From positions 1 through 64,000 of the forward strand of contig JADDOH010002052.1 in NCBI GenBank assembly GCA_016648135.1: a stretch of 64,000 bases of DNA, read 5' to 3'. Each line of letters begins with the position of its first letter. The stretch's first letter is position 1. Positions 37,701 through 46,425 of this stretch are shown here, piece after piece. Source of the stretch: Agrypnia vestita (Eukaryota; Arthropoda; Insecta; Trichoptera; Phryganeidae). The notes under the pieces were generated by a model. The model ran no database searches. It saw only the letters and a list, made by a program, of their open reading frames with translations, and was not told the DNA's origin. Position numbers and translations under genes: made by a program.

Positions 37701-40700
37701 TTGCCATTTTAAAAATTATTTCTGTTTTTATTTATTAATGCGTATTCTTTTTAATACTTACTCAAAAGACACTCTTAATTAGAGAGTTGACAAAACCATT
37801 GCTTGTATAAATGTACTCAAATGTATCAAAATCTCTCTGTGTGTTTCTTTAATTAAAATAAAATATAATTAGTGTCATATAGAGTCGTGGTAAAATGTAA
37901 TAATGGGCAAGCGAATTTGTGTTTAATTTAATTCGCAATGAATAACCAAAAATGACCTAATAGCCGATTAAAATAGTATAGAATTTTACTAGGACGAGAA
38001 AAATATTGAGAAATTATTGTCGATATATTCACGTGTATTATTATTACGGAATTACTCTCATTTATGTAAATAATTGCAATGAACAATCCTACGAAAGGCA
38101 CCAACCGTGAAATCGAGAATATTTCAATAACTTTTACTTTTAGCCACGCGCATGGAGAGTGTCTACACCGGAGTTTCCCAATTTTTTTTGTCACGGAACC
38201 CCAATTGATCATAATTTTCTTGGCGGAACCCTATTTTTATAACAAAAAAGATTACCTTGTAGTTTGACAAATGTAATGTTTGGCTTGAAAAGAAAGATCA
38301 AAAATACAAATGAAAAATAATTATTATAAGTGTTGTAAGTGCAAAGCAATACAATGTAACTATGGATTTTAATGTGAAGAATGAAAATTTTCAAATATTT
38401 TCTTATAATAGCACTAAAATTAGGCTTAATGTCTGACAATTGAATGCGAAGATCTAGAGCTGCATTCAGTCTGTTTCTGTACTCGTTTTTGTTGTAAGCG
38501 CAAGCTGAAAAACTAGTCTCACATAGATGATAGCCTTCTCCACGATTGCAGGATATCTGTCTTTAAGTCCAATCAAAAGTCATTCAGATAATCTTCAGAT
38601 TCGAATTATGTTTTAGAGAAGGTGAACACTTAACATCGATCAAATTTTGTCACATCCATGGTTTTGTAAGATTTGCGAATGGATTCTGTAACCAGTCGAC
38701 GTCCTGTAACTTCTCCGGGAAATAGTCTTTTAAGGCTTATTAAATGCTCATGTATGTTTTTTTCCACAGCTGAGTTTACTTTTCTATGAACGTTTCATTT
38801 AACTCTCGTACGGAATACGGAAGGAACCCCTGTGGCCGACCCTTCCACGGAACCCCAGGGTTCCGCGGACCACCTTTCGGGAAACGCTGGTCTACACGTT
38901 AAAATGCAAGCGGCAGACGCAGCTCGGCCCGAAGGCCAATTGACTCCCGCGCGGAATACTAACTTCAAAGAGACTTCAGCAGCCGTGGACTACCATCGGG
39001 GGTGGTGAAAAACAAACCGACCCACGGCGAACACCCGGAAGGAATATTACGAAAACCTCCGGCCACTCGTTAATGCGGTTTCTTAAATGGACCCTTATCA
39101 GAAAAAAAATAAAGCATACGTCTACAAAGAACACAAACCCACTTTTCATATTCGTACATAATATAATCATAATAACATAATTAAAAAGTTTTTTTTATTT
39201 GTTGGTTTTCTATTGTAAATAAATACATCTATTAGGTACATAAACTTAAAAAAAAATACAATAACATAACATGATCATACGTATCTAACTTAAATTTCAC
39301 GTGTTGCGCACATAACCTACGAAAAGCAGTGAGACTAGTTACTTCCTTCACATTTTCTGGCAGTTCATTGAACAATTTGAAACCTTTGTAATATAAACTA
39401 TTTTGCGTTCCTGCACTAAACTATTTTGTTTGTGTAAGCCTAAAATCACGCCGACTTCTCGTAGGCGTGGACCTCAAAATTATATTTCATATTTTTATAC
39501 ATATGTGACGGAACTAATCGGTTTTTGATTTTGTAAATCAAGACCAAGCCATTTTGTGTTATTTGTTACTTAACTGTTATTAACTAAGCTGTTTTACCAC
39601 ATCGCTAATTATTGTATATGTATTACATCTCAAAATAATTCTCATGGCTGTTTTGAATTTTTTGAAATTTTCTTTCTCAGTTTCGAGATGCTAGAATCTG
39701 GATTAAATTGCGTTTCTATAGAATTCTATCGGTAATCTCTGGAGCACTCCGCAGCACTCTGGGATTATCTACAACATTCGGGAGAGTCTGGAAGTGACGG
39801 AAACGGCAAAGATTAGAAATGTATAAAATAATCCAGGAGATTCGAAAAACCAACGTGTTTTGTATAAAAAGGCAGAACCATTACCGCGGTGTTTCATGTT
39901 TGTTTTGAAGTTTAACCGACGCGACTTACCCAGTGATAATACATCAGTGTGTGACCGCAGTGTTACCAACGCCAAATAGAATATAATACTTTCCATATCT
40001 AAAGTTTTTGTTTTCAAATAAATTTATATATTTGCAAATCGATTTTATTGAGTTAATTAATTTATTTTTCTTCCTCCTTATTCACTTTGTCTCATTGGGA
40101 CCAAAATGAAATAGAAAAATAAAAATAACAAAAATGTTGTATGAACTAGAATCAGCTTATCGGAGAATAAAATATAATGTTTTGGTACAAACATTTAAAA
40201 TTAGACATGGATTATTGCCCAAATACTTTAATAACAGAATGAAACTAAATAAGGATTTTCATTTATATAAAACTACAGAAGAAAAGCAAAAATACTGCAC
40301 AAAGGAATCAGCCTACTGAAGATAATACAAAATGTACTAAACATAAAGAAATTTAAAATAGAGTTTAAATTAGAGAAAAAAGTTTATTATGAAAAACTTT
40401 AAGCGACTAATGTAAAATCATGTTTAAGGCCGTATAATATAATATGAAACTAAATAAACATTGAAATAAAAAATAAATAAAAATTGTTAATTGTTAAATT
40501 GAAAATTGTTAAAAGCAATACCCAAAAAATGTTTTGAATACAGTCACCGAGGATTACTAATTTGAAATGTACTGAATTCTAGATTTTATTTATAAATTTT
40601 GTTTAATTTGTTAAATCATGTTTAGCCTATGTATAGTCAATGTTTCCTATAAAATCTCAAATTGAGTACATTATAAATTAATAATCCTCAATGACTGCAT

Positions 40701-43700
40701 AATTTTTTTTAGATATTGCTACCTTTGGTTTAACACCCCATAATTAGTAATTACAAATTCATTTATGATACAATATTACAAGTTAGCTCCGAAATTACAT
40801 TTTTATTAATTATTGTTGGATTTTGCCAGTCAACTGGCCTTAGGGCAAATTCCTGAGTGTCGTAATTGTCTATTTGTACCTACGTAAGTAAGTAATTATT
40901 AATCTATAAAATACGATTTACATACTCATAAAAAGTGTACGATATGTGCCTCTGCGCAGGCACAGCCCAGTGGCATTATAAATACAATTGTTTTTAATAA
41001 TGTATGAATAAATAAATAAATAAAGACTATTAGCGTGGGCATGCGGTATGCGGTAGGTGGGTTGACCACTTCGCACTTCAAAAAAAGTATGAATAAACGG
41101 AGAGCGATCGCGACTGCTACCGAATCGAATTACGAAGATGGCCGCCGCGGCCCTGGCGCGTGGCCGTCGACCCGCCATTAATTGGAATTTCATCGCGTAC
41201 CTGCCACCAGCCCGCCGCCGTAAAGTTGTCACCATTATTGTCACGCCGAGATAAGAAATTACCAATGTTTCATGGGCTAACATCTTCATTAACTCGGACC
41301 GGCGCAGAGGGGTCCGCGGACATTCGGTCCAGTTCTGTGGTCCCACGTCAAAAAGTCGGCGACAAAAGTTACTAGCGACAAAAGGCCCACGCGAAAAAGA
41401 TCTAACGACAGAGATAGCAAACAAAATTTTCAAAATGATTTTTTTTATGAGAGCTTTAAATACGTTAATTCGGTGTTTCCCAAACTATGGGCCGCGACCC
41501 AATGGTGGGTCGTGAGCGAATATTAGGTGGGTCGCAGTCACAACACCGCGCAACACGTCTCGTCCGGGTCATGTCATGTTTATTATAGAAAACGAAGTGC
41601 AACTATAAAAAAAATAGTGGGTCGCGGTCCTGTCAACTTTGGGAACCACTGCCTTAATTAATTGATAATGGTGACGAAATCATTGAATATACTCTTTCGC
41701 AAATTCTTGTGACCTTTTGCGAACTCTGCCCTGTTAAACAAAAGTGCAGTGTTTGTACTGCCTTAGGAAACAAGGGGGCAAATCTTATATCTAAGGGTAG
41801 TTTTTTAAAGGTATAAAATGTATAAAAGTGTTTTTAGGTATAAAGTGAAATAAAAGATACAAAAATCTTGGTAATGGGCATAGTATTGACTGTATTGGAA
41901 AGATAATCGACAAAAGCAGCAATATACCGCTGAGGTGTTTCTGAGACAAATACAAAAAAATCTGTCAAGGATATTTCTCTGGAATCTATGAAATCAACAT
42001 ATTTTTAGAAATAAGTTTTTTAAAAAATTGCCTCTTTAGTTTTTCTTTTTATGTACGATGTTGCTGTGTTTGCTGTCAAATAGTGAATAATGCTATTTTT
42101 GCTATTTACTCGATTGGTTATTAATGTATTTGCTGTTTCTGTCTAAAATCGATATCAACTCTAGTATAAAGCGGGCATTTTGTCACGTGACACATCCTTA
42201 GGGGTTGATTGGTAGGAGTGGATAATTATCTCTTTGCGTCTAATAGTGATTTGGAAACATGATTTTGGAAGGGATAGAGCTATATTTCCTATAAAATCTC
42301 GAATTTAGTGCATTCTAAATTAGTTATCCTCGATAACTACATTAAAAACATCTTTTTTTCATATTGCTGCCTTTACTTACACATACTCCGCATTCGTTCC
42401 AAAGCTGCCGTCAAAAATCTCTCAGTGATTCACCATGATTTTGCTGGAGCTCAACATTATTTTTTTGCGACGTGTCGATTTTGATCATTTAATTTTTTTA
42501 CGTCAAAAGATCTTTTACATTTTCTCACTTTTGTATAATTTACGGAAACCGTTATTTACTCCAACAACAAAGTGCATTTATAACGGATTCAAAATAAAAC
42601 ATCTTCGGATTACCACAACAACTGCTCGTTCAACAAAAAAGTTTACCGCAAGTTGAAATCTCGGACAAATGAGCCGAGAATATTTCATTGATTCCCACCC
42701 GTGCCTGGCCGCTTTTTACAGAGGTAGGTAGTCCCAGAAAAGGTAAGAAACATTTACCGCGCGCAAAGCATAACCACCCTCCACGCGGCCAACCCAACCC
42801 CACCTCCCCGAAACAAATGAGTATGCATGCGTTCAAAAATTTTCACGGTCTAGCACAAATATGTGTCGGATGTCAAATATTGTTAAGTTACACTCTAGGT
42901 TCCTGAAGAAAATATCGTCGCCTTAGTCCACTCCCCTAGACATCTCGCCATCCCTCTGACTGGCCCAAATGTAGTAGATATTGTTACCTAACCCCTATTT
43001 TAAATCATAAGAAAATCCCGGGCAACGCTGGTACGTAATAAGACTAAGGTAAGAAGTGATGTCAGATAATACAAACCTCGCTCTGACTGTAGTGACGAGG
43101 GTTCCAGGATCCTGCTCCTCTGCCACAGAAGCCACGTACAGCGCCTGTTCGAAGAAGGGGGACTGGTTCCGGAGCTCCCGCCTCACCCTCCTGGCGATGT
43201 CCGTATCGTTAAACTCCTGGTGGTGGTACACTATCTTCAGTCTGTGCTCCGTGTCCACTATATCCTGCCTGTCGCACTTGTACCCGAACAGAATCGTAAC
43301 TTTCCACAGCCGTTCTAGTATGCACTCGTCATCACTGGCGACCAGGTCGCCTTGAGTAGATTCGATCGAGAACCTGGGGTCGTCCACGTGCAGGAAGTAC
43401 ACTTTGCAGCGATGTTGTATAGTCCTGGGTAAAAACGCCGTCAGCGAGTTTATATATTGAGACTTTTTCAAGCAGATCGGATTCCACTTGTCGGCGGTGG
43501 GAATAGAGAAGCTGGCGTAGGTCTCCGAGATCCACTGCTTGGCGACTGACAGCTTGGTATGTATCGCCATATCGAAGGAATAATTTCGTTTTCTTCTACT
43601 CTTTCTCAGATGAGCCATCTGAAACGAATAAAATACTTCATCGTCAAACAGCTCCCTCTTAGATCGCTTCAAGTCGTAATATCTAGGTCCGTACACGCGA

Positions 43701-44305
43701 TCGGTCCACTTGGGTCGTACGGACATTTCGTATTCTTCATCCTCCAGCAATCTAACATCGACGCCATCCGAAGGGATTTTCACAAACGAGGTATCTCTCT
43801 TGTCTCTATGAAAATACTCCGCATTGTCATAGTCCGAAGAATCCGCGTTTGTTTCGTCATCGATATGTTCGTTGTCAAAGTCTTCGTCGTGCTCCGGGTC
43901 TTCCTCATCCGAATCGTTCCCGGGCCCGCAGGCGTGGCCGGTGATCAATATCCTGAGAGGGAGGCTGTAATAGTCTATATCTCTTATTCTATTCGATGTG
44001 GATTCGATGTAGATGGAGAAGAGGTTCGGATACAGAATACCGTCGCAGCGCAGGCGCTTCTTCAACTCGACCGTGCCTTTCTTCTGGTCCACGCGGAACA
44101 AGTGGTGGACAAAGTTGGCGGTGCGCTGAGAGTTGATCTTGTAGTGCCTCTCCGAGCCCAGCTTGTAGACCGAAGCGTCGAACACGGCGTGCCCCTCGGG
44201 GAGGGAGTCCGGCAGCAGCAGCAGGTAGGGCCTGGAGAGCGCCACGAGCCCGGCCAGGACCAGCGCGGTCAGCGGCCAGCACGCGCGGCATGGCGGGCGC
44301 TTCAT
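19509..44305 (-). CDS. stan: Starry night/Flamingo (Celsr) atypical cadherin, N-terminal 1,549 residues
   Basis: Flamingo is a seven-pass cadherin that acts at cell-cell junctions in planar cell polarity (with Frizzled and Van Gogh) and in neurite guidance. Twenty coding exons were placed from protein similarity and splice sites. All introns are GT-AG, and the phases join without a stop. Domains in order are: signal peptide (about 8-25), acidic pro-region with basic cleavage-like sites (to about 376), nine cadherin repeats (about 380-1345) with LDRE and DxNDN calcium motifs, a membrane-proximal region (about 1345-1450), and EGF-like domains 1 and 2. The EC5/EC6 linker has a degenerate calcium motif (DANNFAP). 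Laminin-G, hormone-receptor, GPS and membrane parts are missing from the window; relatives are over 3,000 residues long. The strand, exon pattern and EGF signature (MCVREPC, LFRPIYPVT) make the assignment firm. Confidence 0.95.
19750..20440 (+). mobile_element. degraded mariner transposon in stan intron 19
   Basis: In shifting plus-strand frames the sequence gives mariner transposase stretches. KMSQRVPHKLSESN corresponds to the linker motif before the first catalytic aspartate region. KVCCDELERLKSALKEKK and FFHRKNAQPHIT correspond to the block with the second aspartate (usually H-x-DNARPH). SGDLKVIWMEKI follows. Several stops and frameshifts show long decay. The second catalytic Asp appears changed (RKNAQPH). 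Ends were not defined exactly. Confidence 0.75.
20756..20930 (-). CDS. stan: stan exon 19: EGF-like domain 1
   Basis: Residues 1450-1507. DDNMCVREPCLNFEECLTVL and SVLFRPIYPVTTFACQCPRG. The long insert ending in LFRPI-P is characteristic of the first EGF of the Celsr family. Leaves in phase 1. Confidence 0.95.
21012..21164 (-). CDS. stan: stan exon 18: membrane-proximal region
   Basis: Fifty-one codons, phase 0 at both ends. NAQILNVSFSARRPDATGES and FLQERVYLNRAILARLATVQ. No calcium motif. Confidence 0.93.
21285..21470 (-). mobile_element. LINE reverse-transcriptase C-terminal remnant
   Basis: On the minus strand it reads RKHISWLRNIRDWTGIRT, then VKELFRAARDREMYSQV, in one frame: the C-terminal motif after the reverse transcriptase of several insect LINE families. 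It is followed by a C9 run that breaks the frame. It lies in stan intron 17. Confidence 0.65.
21617..21816 (-). CDS. stan: stan exon 17: end of EC9 and membrane-proximal region
   Basis: Residues 1332-1398. MMQLSVRLITEEMLYNSVTV, then FLSPLLTFFIDGLAAIIPC, the conserved non-cadherin stretch between the last repeat and the first EGF in Flamingo proteins. Donor ATTCAG-GTATGT, phase 0. Confidence 0.93.
21905..22037 (-). CDS. stan: stan exon 16: EC9
   Basis: Residues 1288-1331. LTYRVLSGNNANLVMLNQSS and ATMEVSVTD. This last cadherin repeat is divergent. Leaves in phase 1. Confidence 0.93.
22164..22459 (-). CDS. stan: stan exon 15: most of EC8, start of EC9
   Basis: Residues 1189-1287. GGDDSNSFSLVTRPGSDRAE, DLDYESPRKKYELVIRAA and the linker VTDVNDNAPIL. 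Donor ACAAG-GTAAAT, phase 0. Confidence 0.95.
22594..22765 (-). CDS. stan: stan exon 14: end of EC7, start of EC8
   Basis: Residues 1132-1188. VIVHVRIEDVNDSPPAF, then AENSPIGTTVGEIHAHDPDE. Leaves in phase 1. Confidence 0.95.
22938..23158 (-). CDS. stan: stan exon 13: core of EC7
   Basis: Residues 1058-1131. SAVDADIGLNGRIRYELSS and KGLDRESVPAYDLHAYAVD. The acceptor ACTATATAG has a poor pyrimidine tract. Donor TCT-GTAAGT, phase 0. Confidence 0.93.
23717..23869 (-). CDS. stan: stan exon 12: end of EC6, start of EC7
   Basis: Residues 1007-1057. YLLTVTARDGGSPPHSDTTD, linker ITDVNDNNPVF, then SASVLEDALLG. Phase 1 at both ends. Confidence 0.95.
24497..25578. mobile_element. pogo/Tigger-like element, 1,082 bp
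   Basis: Flanked by TA on both sides. Ends are CAGTAAAACCCCATTAATTCG at the left and its near-complement ending GAGGTTTTACTG at the right. CAGT-type ends with a TA duplication and an AATTCGAA-rich subterminal region are typical of pogo/Tigger elements. The interior holds only decayed coding traces. It lies in stan intron 11. Confidence 0.8.
25734..25920. mobile_element. short foldback MITE
   Basis: The left arm (ACGGTGGAAAGGAAAAAATG, CGACAATTTGACCGAAATTG) is mirrored at the right (CAATTTCGGCCAAATTGTCA, CATTTTTTCCTTTCCACC). The centre is TATATA-rich. No coding. It lies close to the donor side of stan exon 11. Confidence 0.65.
26003..26207 (-). CDS. stan: stan exon 11: core of EC6
   Basis: Residues 939-1006. 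VFEDAPIGTTVLVVSATDSD and NKLLDRETMSG. Donor GAGTG-GTGAGT, phase 1. Confidence 0.95.
26300..26623. mobile_element. MITE with 20-23 bp terminal inverted repeats
   Basis: Left TCTCGTAGTTAGTAGCAAAA and right AGTTTTTGCTAGCTACGAGA are near-complements. The interior is AT-rich with an imperfect mirror. It lies in stan intron 10. Confidence 0.7.
26780..27017 (-). CDS. stan: stan exon 10: core of EC5, start of EC6
   Basis: Residues 859-938. LHYELTSGNTRGRFAITSQN and KQERRYVLTVTASDSGG. The linker ITDANNFAPVF has lost the usual DxNDN form. Ends in phase 0 at TASV with donor GTGAGT. Confidence 0.95.
27655..28315 (+). mobile_element. degraded LINE reverse-transcriptase fragment
   Basis: LYADDVVLLMANSKQDL starts at about 27701 and contains the YADD active site. 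FACLGSMFNRKV is a degraded form of the following conserved block, and later frames give NKVNDAMNAI and RLAVQNRILLPTLM. The end carries the shared tail motif ending GAAACGGCGTGATGG, as in the copy at 35150. Many stops. It lies in stan intron 9. Confidence 0.7.
28507..28694 (-). CDS. stan: stan exon 9: end of EC4, start of EC5
   Basis: Residues 797-858. VIATDGGVPPRSATASVAL, linker VQDVNDNDPRF, ending TATDPDEDN. The donor AATAG-GTTATT is weaker than the others. A GC-rich insert and a LINE tail lie just beyond it. Confidence 0.92.
28777..28956 (-). CDS. stan: stan exon 8: core of EC4
   Basis: Sixty codons, phase 0 at both ends. VQAYDADEGANAELTYSVNE and RQLDREEQSKFNFQ carry the calcium motifs of repeat 4. 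Confidence 0.95.
29328..29470 (-). CDS. stan: stan exon 7: end of EC3, start of EC4
   Basis: Residues 689-736. DGGSPSRSNTTQLLVNVKD, then the linker DVNDNAPRF and the first strand of repeat 4. Acceptor ATGAATAG, donor CGG-GTAAGA, phase 0. Confidence 0.95.
29582..29748 (-). CDS. stan: stan exon 6: core of EC3
   Basis: Residues 633-688. RATDADLGANAAVRYAIIGG is the typical DxDxGxN calcium stretch. KPLDYELMRNYRLVIRAQ follows. Leaves in phase 1. Confidence 0.95.
29824..30695. mobile_element. inverted-repeat element with 103-bp arms and inner palindrome
   Basis: Outer arms 29824-29926 and 30593-30695 are close complements (TTACTGCATCATCTTCAGT against its mirror). Inner arms 30364-30415 and 30460-30513 form a second inverted repeat (GAATTCAATTAATCAGAAAG). 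No coding. It fills stan intron 5. Confidence 0.75.
30760..30885 (-). CDS. stan: stan exon 5: EC2/EC3 linker
   Basis: Residues 591-632. Carries VIVRVLDDNDNYPQFSERTY and ends VNLADNPVIAHI. Enters and leaves in phase 2. Confidence 0.95.
30984..31183 (-). CDS. stan: stan exon 4: core of EC2
   Basis: Residues 525-590. Contains VEYSIESVASEGEL and the motif SQLDREKASRYTVIV. Donor GCCAG-GTAAAC, phase 2. Confidence 0.95.
31575..31715 (-). CDS. stan: stan exon 3: end of EC1, start of EC2
   Basis: Forty-seven codons, phase 0 at both ends. It begins VNVLDCNDHTPVFE, the linker between repeats 1 and 2 (DCND in place of DVND), and ends ASDQDFGKNAE. Confidence 0.95.
32040..32241 (-). CDS. stan: stan exon 2: core of cadherin repeat 1
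   Basis: Residues 410-477. Acceptor ACCCGCAG, donor TTCAG-GTGGG, entering in phase 2 and leaving in phase 0. Carries DPENSPVTYSM and the calcium motif LDREQVDVHYF. It is separated from exon 1 by a 10.8-kb intron. Confidence 0.95.
32500..32725 (+). mobile_element. LINE 3' tail fragment
   Basis: WFGHVKLMSEERMVKKMYGA is read on the plus strand, followed by a tail with CTATCCTCTCTGCCTACCCC. Same family as the copy at 34870-35165, with internal deletions. Confidence 0.65.
34688..34860. repeat. AT microsatellite
   Basis: Long runs of TA and AT with occasional TAA interruptions, directly before a LINE tail. Confidence 0.9.
34870..35165 (+). mobile_element. LINE 3' coding tail, best-preserved copy
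   Basis: One frame reads MNGERMVIKIYNASVDGARK, RGRPRKTWHDQINRIL and CMNVDEARVACQDRRVWRSI, ending YPHGETA before a TGA. This is the C-terminal end of an insect LINE polyprotein; at least three more fragments of the family occur in the window. Confidence 0.75.
35874..35903. promoter_or_regulatory. paired E2F-like sites
   Basis: GCGCGGGAAAA occurs at 35874-35884 and again at 35893-35903, 19 bp apart, in a less AT-rich island of stan intron 1. The E2F consensus is TTTSSCGC or its complement. Function not shown. Confidence 0.35.
36135..36535. repeat. 102-bp tandem repeat, about four copies
   Basis: Units begin ACCAAGTAAATTCAAACC at about 36135, 36236, 36338 and 36441. The spacing of 101-103 bp varies with the length of an inner poly-T run. 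Confidence 0.9.
38161..38897. mobile_element. hAT-type element with perfect 8-bp target duplication
   Basis: The element occupies 38169-38889, flanked by GTCTACAC on both sides (38161-38168 and 38890-38897). Ends are CGGAGTTTCCC and GGGAAACGCTG. Length 721 bp; the interior shows no intact transposase. The subterminal GGAACCCCAGGGTTCCGCGG is typical of hAT-derived repeats. Confidence 0.85.
40134..40420 (+). mobile_element. LINE C-terminal remnant
   Basis: YELESAYRRIKYNVLVQTFK and GLLPKYFNNRMKLN, then a frameshifted LNIKKFKIEFKLEKK, the usual end of CR1/Jockey-like reverse-transcriptase proteins. Ends with AATAAACATTG and A-rich sequence. Confidence 0.6.
40541..40697. mobile_element. MITE, 157 bp
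   Basis: Left CAGTCACCGAGGATTACTAA and right TTAATAATCCTCAATGACTG are near-complements, and the mirror continues through most of the element. A half-copy is seen at about 42280-42350. Confidence 0.75.
41471..41651. mobile_element. hAT MITE, 181 bp
   Basis: Ends are CGGTGTTTCCCAAACTATG and CAACTTTGGGAACCACTG. Flanked by CGTTAATT and CCTTAATT, an 8-bp target duplication with one change. The interior has GGGTCGCGG-type repeats. Confidence 0.85.
41900..42210 (+). repeat. dispersed repeat, intact copy
   Basis: Shares GCTGAGGTGTTTCTGAGA, GTGTTTGCTGTCAAATAGTG and AAGCGGGCATTTTGT with the copy at 47920-48508, which is split by a Helitron. Family unknown. Confidence 0.65.
43077..44305 (-). CDS. stan: stan coding exon 1: signal peptide, pro-region, start of EC1
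   Basis: The ATG is at 44305; an in-frame GTG at 44323 opens the frame earlier but is not a likely start. Residues 1-409 plus two bases. A hydrophobic segment (WPLTALVLAGLVAL) acts as signal peptide. YKLGSERHYKIN and CDGILYPNLF are signature stretches of the Flamingo N-terminus. An Asp/Glu-rich tract lies at about 130-165. Basic motifs RDKR, RSKR, RRKR and RRVRR (about 372-376) are possible furin sites, the last directly before EC1. Donor: GCGAG followed by GTTTGT, phase 2. Confidence 0.95.
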
Positions 44306-44379
44306 CTTCAGGCGCTTCTTCACTATCTGCCACGTTTCAGCGCCCCTCTGTTACGCCTCCCGGGGAACAGGAACATTTT
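44306..44379 (-). promoter_or_regulatory. stan: stan 5' UTR part of exon, with short upstream ORF
   Basis: An acceptor TTAATTGTTACAG sits directly before 44379, so the coding exon has a 74-base leader and at least one upstream non-coding exon. A 17-codon upstream ORF starts with the ATG at 44376 and ends with TAG at 44325-44323. That is 17 bases before the main ATG and in a different frame. It may reduce translation of stan. Confidence 0.6.
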
Positions 44380-44399
44380 CTGTAACAATTAAAATATTA

Positions 44400-46060
44400 C
44401 GTCAGACTCTGCGAACCTGTCAATAATTACAATTTCTCACTAAAAAATAATACACACGAATTAGCATTATTAAAAGAAGGACGTCACCGACCGCTCTAGA
44501 GTAGGAAAAATGGTAAAGTGATGAAAAAGTTGTGAACCGAAGGCTTACACCTTCGAGTAGATTATAAGTTCGGATTACACGAGGAGGTTCCGTGTTGTGT
44601 CCACTATGCAGGATAGGAACTTGCCCGGCTTCTGAAATGCGATAAGGCTGACAATGATGTACGTTCATTTACTTTCTAGATTATCAAAATTAGGCTGATG
44701 AATTTTTGAACTCGTATTTGAGTTAAAAAAAGACAAGGCAGGTAACGGATGATGCATTTTAATTTCATACTTTGTTTTTACACCGTTGTTTAGATAAAAT
44801 ACATTGTCATAATATTACATAGGTATGTAAGCCACGAGAACAGTTTATTTATTTTAAATAATGAATTTCATAAAATAAATACTTGGGAACCAAATGTTTT
44901 AGAGTCGACATGCCTAGAACACGCAAAATTACTGAGATAAATAAAAGTAAATTGATTGCAGATAAATCGGAAGAATGTGAAGCCATTAACGGTTTACTAG
45001 TAATTTTAGTAAAGATAATCTTGAGGTACAAAACGACAAATTAAAACATATTAATGAAAATAAAATATTACAAATTAACCGGTAATTAATTCGGTAATGA
45101 AATTTATCCACATTTAACGATTTACCGAAAATCGGGAATGCGTGTCTCGTCGATCCGGCCGGTTGCATCAACTCGGTTTAAAGTATTTTGTGCATTTTTC
45201 ACTAATCAAGCAACCCGTTTTCGTAAAAAATGTATGCTTCAAACGAAAGATTACTGTACAAAATGGTGATACAACCGTCGTTTAGCGGGAATGAATATGC
45301 ATGCAAGATGGCGTTGGGACGCCACCGAACAAGCCGGGCCTGGAAAACGACAGTCTCGGACGGACCACGAAAGCTATTATTCGAATATTATTATTTTATA
45401 AATTACATTTTTAAGGACAAAAACAATAAACGACCATAAACCAGTTCGCGCGTGGCTGACATCTCGGCCTATGCAGGAATGTGCGGACCAGTTTGACAGG
45501 AATCGACGGTTCAATGGCGCCCGCTGTCTATCGTGGCAAGCCGCTGCGGCTCGGTGCGCTCTCGGGCCTTCGACAAAACCGATTAGATTCAGGCGGTGCA
45601 TGGCGCTGGTCTACTTCGGATGACCGGGGAGGCAAACTGAAACCATCAGCACTACTACTAAACAATGGATAATAACTTCATTTCTGATACGCCGTTTAGG
45701 GGAACCTAGGGAGACATGATATGCCGTCAAGAATAATAAATGGCATAATTGGATAAATCATCTACGGTCATTTTTTTGACATTTGTCCAGTTCTTTGTTT
45801 TGCGTCCAGTTTTGCACCGATAATTTTATTTATGGTTAAAATTCGTAACACTAAGTAATAGTTTATATGAGGGATACAAAAGCAAAGGCAGCAGAATCCA
45901 AAAAAACTGTCCGTAAGACTTTGCTCATACATCATTTTTTGAAGTATACGATTTGCATTCACACCGGGAAGGTACTTTTTAATAATAATATTAACAGTGT
46001 AATTAAAATAAGGTAGATACAAAGCGATATCTTTAATTTTTTAGATAAAAAGTTTGACAT
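44400..46060. other. non-coding stretch upstream of stan coding exon
   Basis: No gene was recognised. A half-element resembling the Harbinger MITE (CCGGTTGCATCAACTCGGTT, at about 45158-45177) is present. The 45280-45650 part is less AT-rich, with short open frames but no known domain. Confidence 0.5.
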
Positions 46061-46280
46061 TTAGTACGCACATTGCAGCAAAATAGCGAAGTAGCGAGAT
46101 GCACAGATTATTTTAAAACGCATTTATAGATTACTTAATATGCAGAAATATTATGTACTTATATTATTTTTTAAATTACCCGAATAATAAATCATGTATA
46201 TAATGTGCATTTTAAAATACTCTGTACATCTCGCTACTTCGTTGATTTTGCTGTTTTTTGAAGAGCAGTGTGCGCACTAA
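46061..46280. mobile_element. inverted-repeat element, 220 bp
   Basis: Left TTAGTACGCACATTGCAGC and right GCAGTGTGCGCACTAA are near-complements. The arms also share AACGAAGTAGCGAGATG-like sequence. Its right end abuts the Harbinger-type MITE. Confidence 0.7.
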
Positions 46281-46425
46281 GGGCCGGTTGTTTCAAGTCG
46301 GATTAAAGTAAGTGTTCTTTTAAAGCATAGATTTTTACGTTCTCCACCAATCAGACGATCCGTTTTCGTAAAAATCTATGCTTTGATCGACCGCTTACTT
46401 TGATCGAACTTGAAACAACCGGGCC
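46281..46425. mobile_element. Harbinger-type MITE, 145 bp
   Basis: Flanked by TAA on both sides (46278-46280, 46426-46428). Ends are GGGCCGGTTGTTTCAAGT and ACTTGAAACAACCGGGCC. Almost the whole element is a mirror (AAAGCATAGATTTTTACG in both arms). The TWA duplication suggests PIF/Harbinger mobilisation. Confidence 0.8.

Larger units (their letters stand above)
32242..43076 (-). other. stan intron 1, repeat-rich
   Basis: A 10.8-kb intron between the pro-region exon and EC1. It contains LINE tails, an AT microsatellite, the 102-bp tandem repeat, hAT insertions and MITEs listed separately. It also has several less AT-rich segments (35760-35990, 38900-39080, 41040-41400) that may hold regulatory sequence. 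No coding exon was recognised. The 33800-34500 part includes ACACGTTTCGGGGCCAATGA, a repeat-like phrase of unknown family. Confidence 0.7.

Noticed and set aside
39870..40020. TATAAAAAGG, AATAAA and TTGGGACCA suggesting a solo LTR
   Set aside because: No matching TG/CA ends or target duplication could be found.
40918..41433. 171-codon minus-strand frame rich in Arg/Ala
   Set aside because: Likely due to CG-rich composition; no domain and no start or splice support.
43559..44392. 277-codon plus-strand frame opposite stan exon 1
   Set aside because: Antisense shadow of a confirmed coding exon; no recognisable domain.
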